From an uncultured Vampirovibrio sp. (GTDB lineage Bacteria > Cyanobacteriota > Vampirovibrionia > Gastranaerophilales > Gastranaerophilaceae), in NCBI GenBank assembly GCA_910583725.1, contig CAJTXZ010000017.1:5000-68999 (forward strand): a DNA stretch of 64,000 bases, in the 5' to 3' direction. Positions 63,201 through 64,000 of this stretch are shown here, piece by piece. Each line of letters begins with the position of its first letter. Positions within the stretch are counted from its first letter, which is position 1. Position numbers and translations under genes: made by a program. The notes under the pieces are model-generated. The model was not told the origin of the DNA, searched no databases, and saw only the letters and a list, made by a program, of their open reading frames with translations.

Positions 63201-64000
63201 ATATAGTATGCAAGCTCTATAAATGTTTCAGGACTTTCTTTGCTGCCTGATTTTTTAAGTATTTCAGCTATTTGTTTGCTTGTTTTTGCAAGGTTTTGCA
63301 GAGTGGGTAAATCTGTTTTCTTTATATTCTCAGGGTTGGCATTTAAAAGGTTTTGCAGCCAGGCTCTTGTGGATAATGTTGCAGGAGTGGTTACTGCGGT
63401 ATTTTTTCCTGTGCCAAGTGAATGAAGGTATTTTATTGATTCATCTATTTCTTTTGTGTGATTAGCAGCCGGATTGCTGTAAAATTCTGCGACTTTGTCA
63501 AATTCAAAAAGACCTGTATGAAATTTTGCAATATTGTTTAATTCTTCCGGGGTAAATTCTTTTGATAATGTTTCAATGAGCGCCGTTAAATTTTCCGGCA
63601 TATTATAGGCAGTGTCACTAAGCTGGTATGCAAAGGGTTCAAAAGCTTTTTTAAATTTTGCATCGGTATTACTTTTGGCCACTGCTTCTTTGTATTTTAA
63701 AAAGCATTCAAGATAGGAGTTTCTATTGCTGTTTTTATTGGCCCGTTGTGCCAAGTGAAGCAGATATGCGCTTGTGGGCGGCATATCAAGCTGGTTTACT
63801 GCATAGATTGCACTTTCCTGATTTTGCGGCAGATTTATAATAGAAACCTGTGAGTTTGGATTTTGCGGGTTAAAATTTGCCTTTATTTCGTCTATAAGCT
63901 TTTTAGCTTCATCTGTATAAGGGCTTTTTACAGGTATTGGCTGTGTTTCAGACTCTTCTTCTAAAAGTTTTTGCTCAGAAACTTGCTCTTTACCATCAGC
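60269..64000 (-). CDS. Giant protein with duplicated GrpE-like modules, N-terminus beyond the window
   Basis: The frame is open from the right edge (64000) to the stop at 60269: at least 1243 codons, including 72 upstream of the first Met in window. Counting from the Met at 63784, residues about 265-478 and 494-718 are two copies of one module: a coiled-coil helix (LLEEIQKAAKAFDEEQ; LLKEVQMETEAFSKKQ), then a beta-wing like GrpE (RLNQGESFNHKYMAV then FRPGFQTKDGEFLRPIEV; second copy RPNQGESFNKKYMAVF). A third, truncated copy (EKTYTYDKKFLNIL) lies near 235. The rest is helical and charged; the C-terminus is basic (LLKRLFGRKR). Function unknown; co-chaperone-like scaffolding is an inference. It is upstream of nadE on the same strand. 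Confidence 0.75.
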   Translation of the reverse strand, partial: ADGKEQVSEQKLLEEESETQPIPVKSPYTDEAKKLIDEIKANFNPQNPNSQVSIINLPQNQESAIYAVNQLDMPPTSAYLLHLAQRANKNSNRNSYLECFLKYKEAVAKSNTDAKFKKAFEPFAYQLSDTAYNMPENLTALIETLSKEFTPEELNNIAKFHTGLFEFDKVAEFYSNPAANHTKEIDESIKYLHSLGTGKNTAVTTPATLSTRAWLQNLLNANPENIKKTDLPTLQNLAKTSKQIAEILKKSGSKESPETFIELAYYMKAGNSKALEKAFDEFSPGGIKNIIQSKEGLEQLYNYITTPEKTYTYDKKFLNILVNPKTAPGQASTAGASLLEEIQKAAKAFDEEQTQIMGRIQAAYDEIIQKYSGENIDEDTAKILHSFSRQCEIITNKVNEKTASAQDTAKSLEDVIKNNGAAGEKKLLEGLAEQRRQEAKDTIIQELKGEIDKLDSKKEYCLQEAPDKVAPINEMISNVEKLLLDEFGIKTIRLNQGESFNHKYMAVVDTVKTGNQSLDGKVAETFRPGFQTKDGEFLRPIEVYTYGYDKTLEEAAKSMPSAVTSLLKEVQMETEAFSKKQTQRLDKIKAAYDETIGQMILKDPEMNSDITYHIKDVQDKCIADISTIISDVQNVETRLEQQINELSESLSRDEISQNESFLSLKAYADENRQDAEKRIFDTLLNSIDEIWLPDYLHLTSRYPEYPEYAPSIKELNSKIENMLADEFNIKAIRPNQGESFNKKYMAVFDTVKTDNQALDGKVAETIHPGFQTKEGEFLRPTEVRTYSYDKTLKNTEQPVVSAETMSTDKIANYAASLPDNEIFTLLLNTNETAYNALKGKYFDHISTLPETALKNFPNNIKHLSDFSADELSAIVNTKEVNGMEALDDLLSQQEGSLSIEHIISQLKGIAEREISRNSENPAKTRITSGVSGVIDNTQTASAEGVSKISAGQPEKQREIIPKQSPFDFYDLFGEPETPLGIAYSKNEELRYSYMPRVVERLMQEKTKTAEIMKDNYYDLNRFSGKYFFGKEYDDKLHKNLKHDLLLCVVGNLPEHISDEQRAYLAKRCTDLTKELGLVNIEYILNIAPDSFKGYLYGRSSVSNLLEYMDDEFHRFTNAYMKNTDAAINVINKLQGALSELAARNEEEMQKMQEPLDKLAEMTENFLARNHELTEKAGSTQLPAQETAAIKSQMTAETSGLAQKNQDDKALQERMQQYYSEEETDTSEITKKPGLLKRLFGRKR
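61666..61812. repeat. Internal DNA repeat, copy 1 (GrpE-like wing)
   Basis: About 147 bp matching 62387-62532 at roughly 85 percent by eye, including runs such as TTCGGCCACTTTGCCATC. It encodes the second GrpE-like wing. The high DNA similarity suggests recent duplication or gene conversion within the gene. Confidence 0.75.
62387..62532. repeat. Internal DNA repeat, copy 2 (GrpE-like wing)
   Basis: Partner of 61666-61812; encodes the first GrpE-like wing. Most differences are single bases. Confidence 0.75.

Overview
The window is a low-GC bacterial chromosome segment. It carries lipid A and LPS transport genes (lptC, lptA, lpxI, lpxB), kdsA, a long exopolysaccharide or O-antigen style glycan locus, a glycine-rich giant protein with a type IV prepilin-like leader, and a one-piece tmRNA whose encoded tag ends AVMAA, much like cyanobacterial tags. 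No photosynthesis genes are seen. The best guess is a non-photosynthetic, gut-type relative of Cyanobacteria (Melainabacteria/Vampirovibrionia, Gastranaerophilales). This is an inference from gene content; no rRNA is present to confirm it.

Region 1 to 12.3 kb is accessory DNA. A minus-strand operon encodes a VWA (TerY-like) protein, a PP2C-type phosphatase, a TPR protein and a Ser/Thr-kinase-like protein that runs off the left edge; this is the TerY-P triad layout with an added TPR partner. Next comes a mobile-element block: tyrosine recombinase, a Bro-N protein coupled to a 45-residue membrane peptide, a protein resembling phage or plasmid replication initiators, a large unknown, two small leader ORFs and a cluster of hairpins. 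It is followed by a defence-like block: an OLD-family ATPase/Toprim nuclease with a small unknown partner, and a divergent Shedu (DUF4263) nuclease flanked by degenerate direct repeats.

Region 12.3 to 43 kb is mostly housekeeping. It holds a zinc alcohol dehydrogenase, a frameshifted tspO, UDP-xylose synthesis (ugd, uxs), a PLP decarboxylase, a PHP phosphoesterase, the lptC-lptA-lpxI-lpxB-pgsA-type cluster, trmL, nnrD, a TonB-like protein, rmuC, a 5'-nucleotidase gene broken by a 13-G tract, kdsA, recA, galE, rfbA, a methionine gamma-lyase family enzyme, rubredoxin and tmRNA. tRNA-Val, tRNA-Arg, tRNA-Pro and tmRNA each have, on their right-hand side, tandem hairpin-rich repeats that contain copies of the end of that RNA gene. 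This recurrent structure is the least explained feature of the window.

Region 43.6 to 51.9 kb is one plus-strand glycan operon: a two-domain glycosyltransferase, a GT8, two hexapeptide acyltransferases, a GT2, GDP-mannose dehydratase, GDP-fucose synthase and a GT11 fucosyltransferase. Together these make GDP-L-fucose and attach it, probably as alpha-1,2-fucose, to a surface glycan. Region 51.9 to 64 kb has a 636-residue protein with a helical-barrel sugar-enzyme look, the glycine-rich prepilin-like protein, an XRE regulator, NAD synthetase and, running off the right edge, a very large protein holding two GrpE-like modules.
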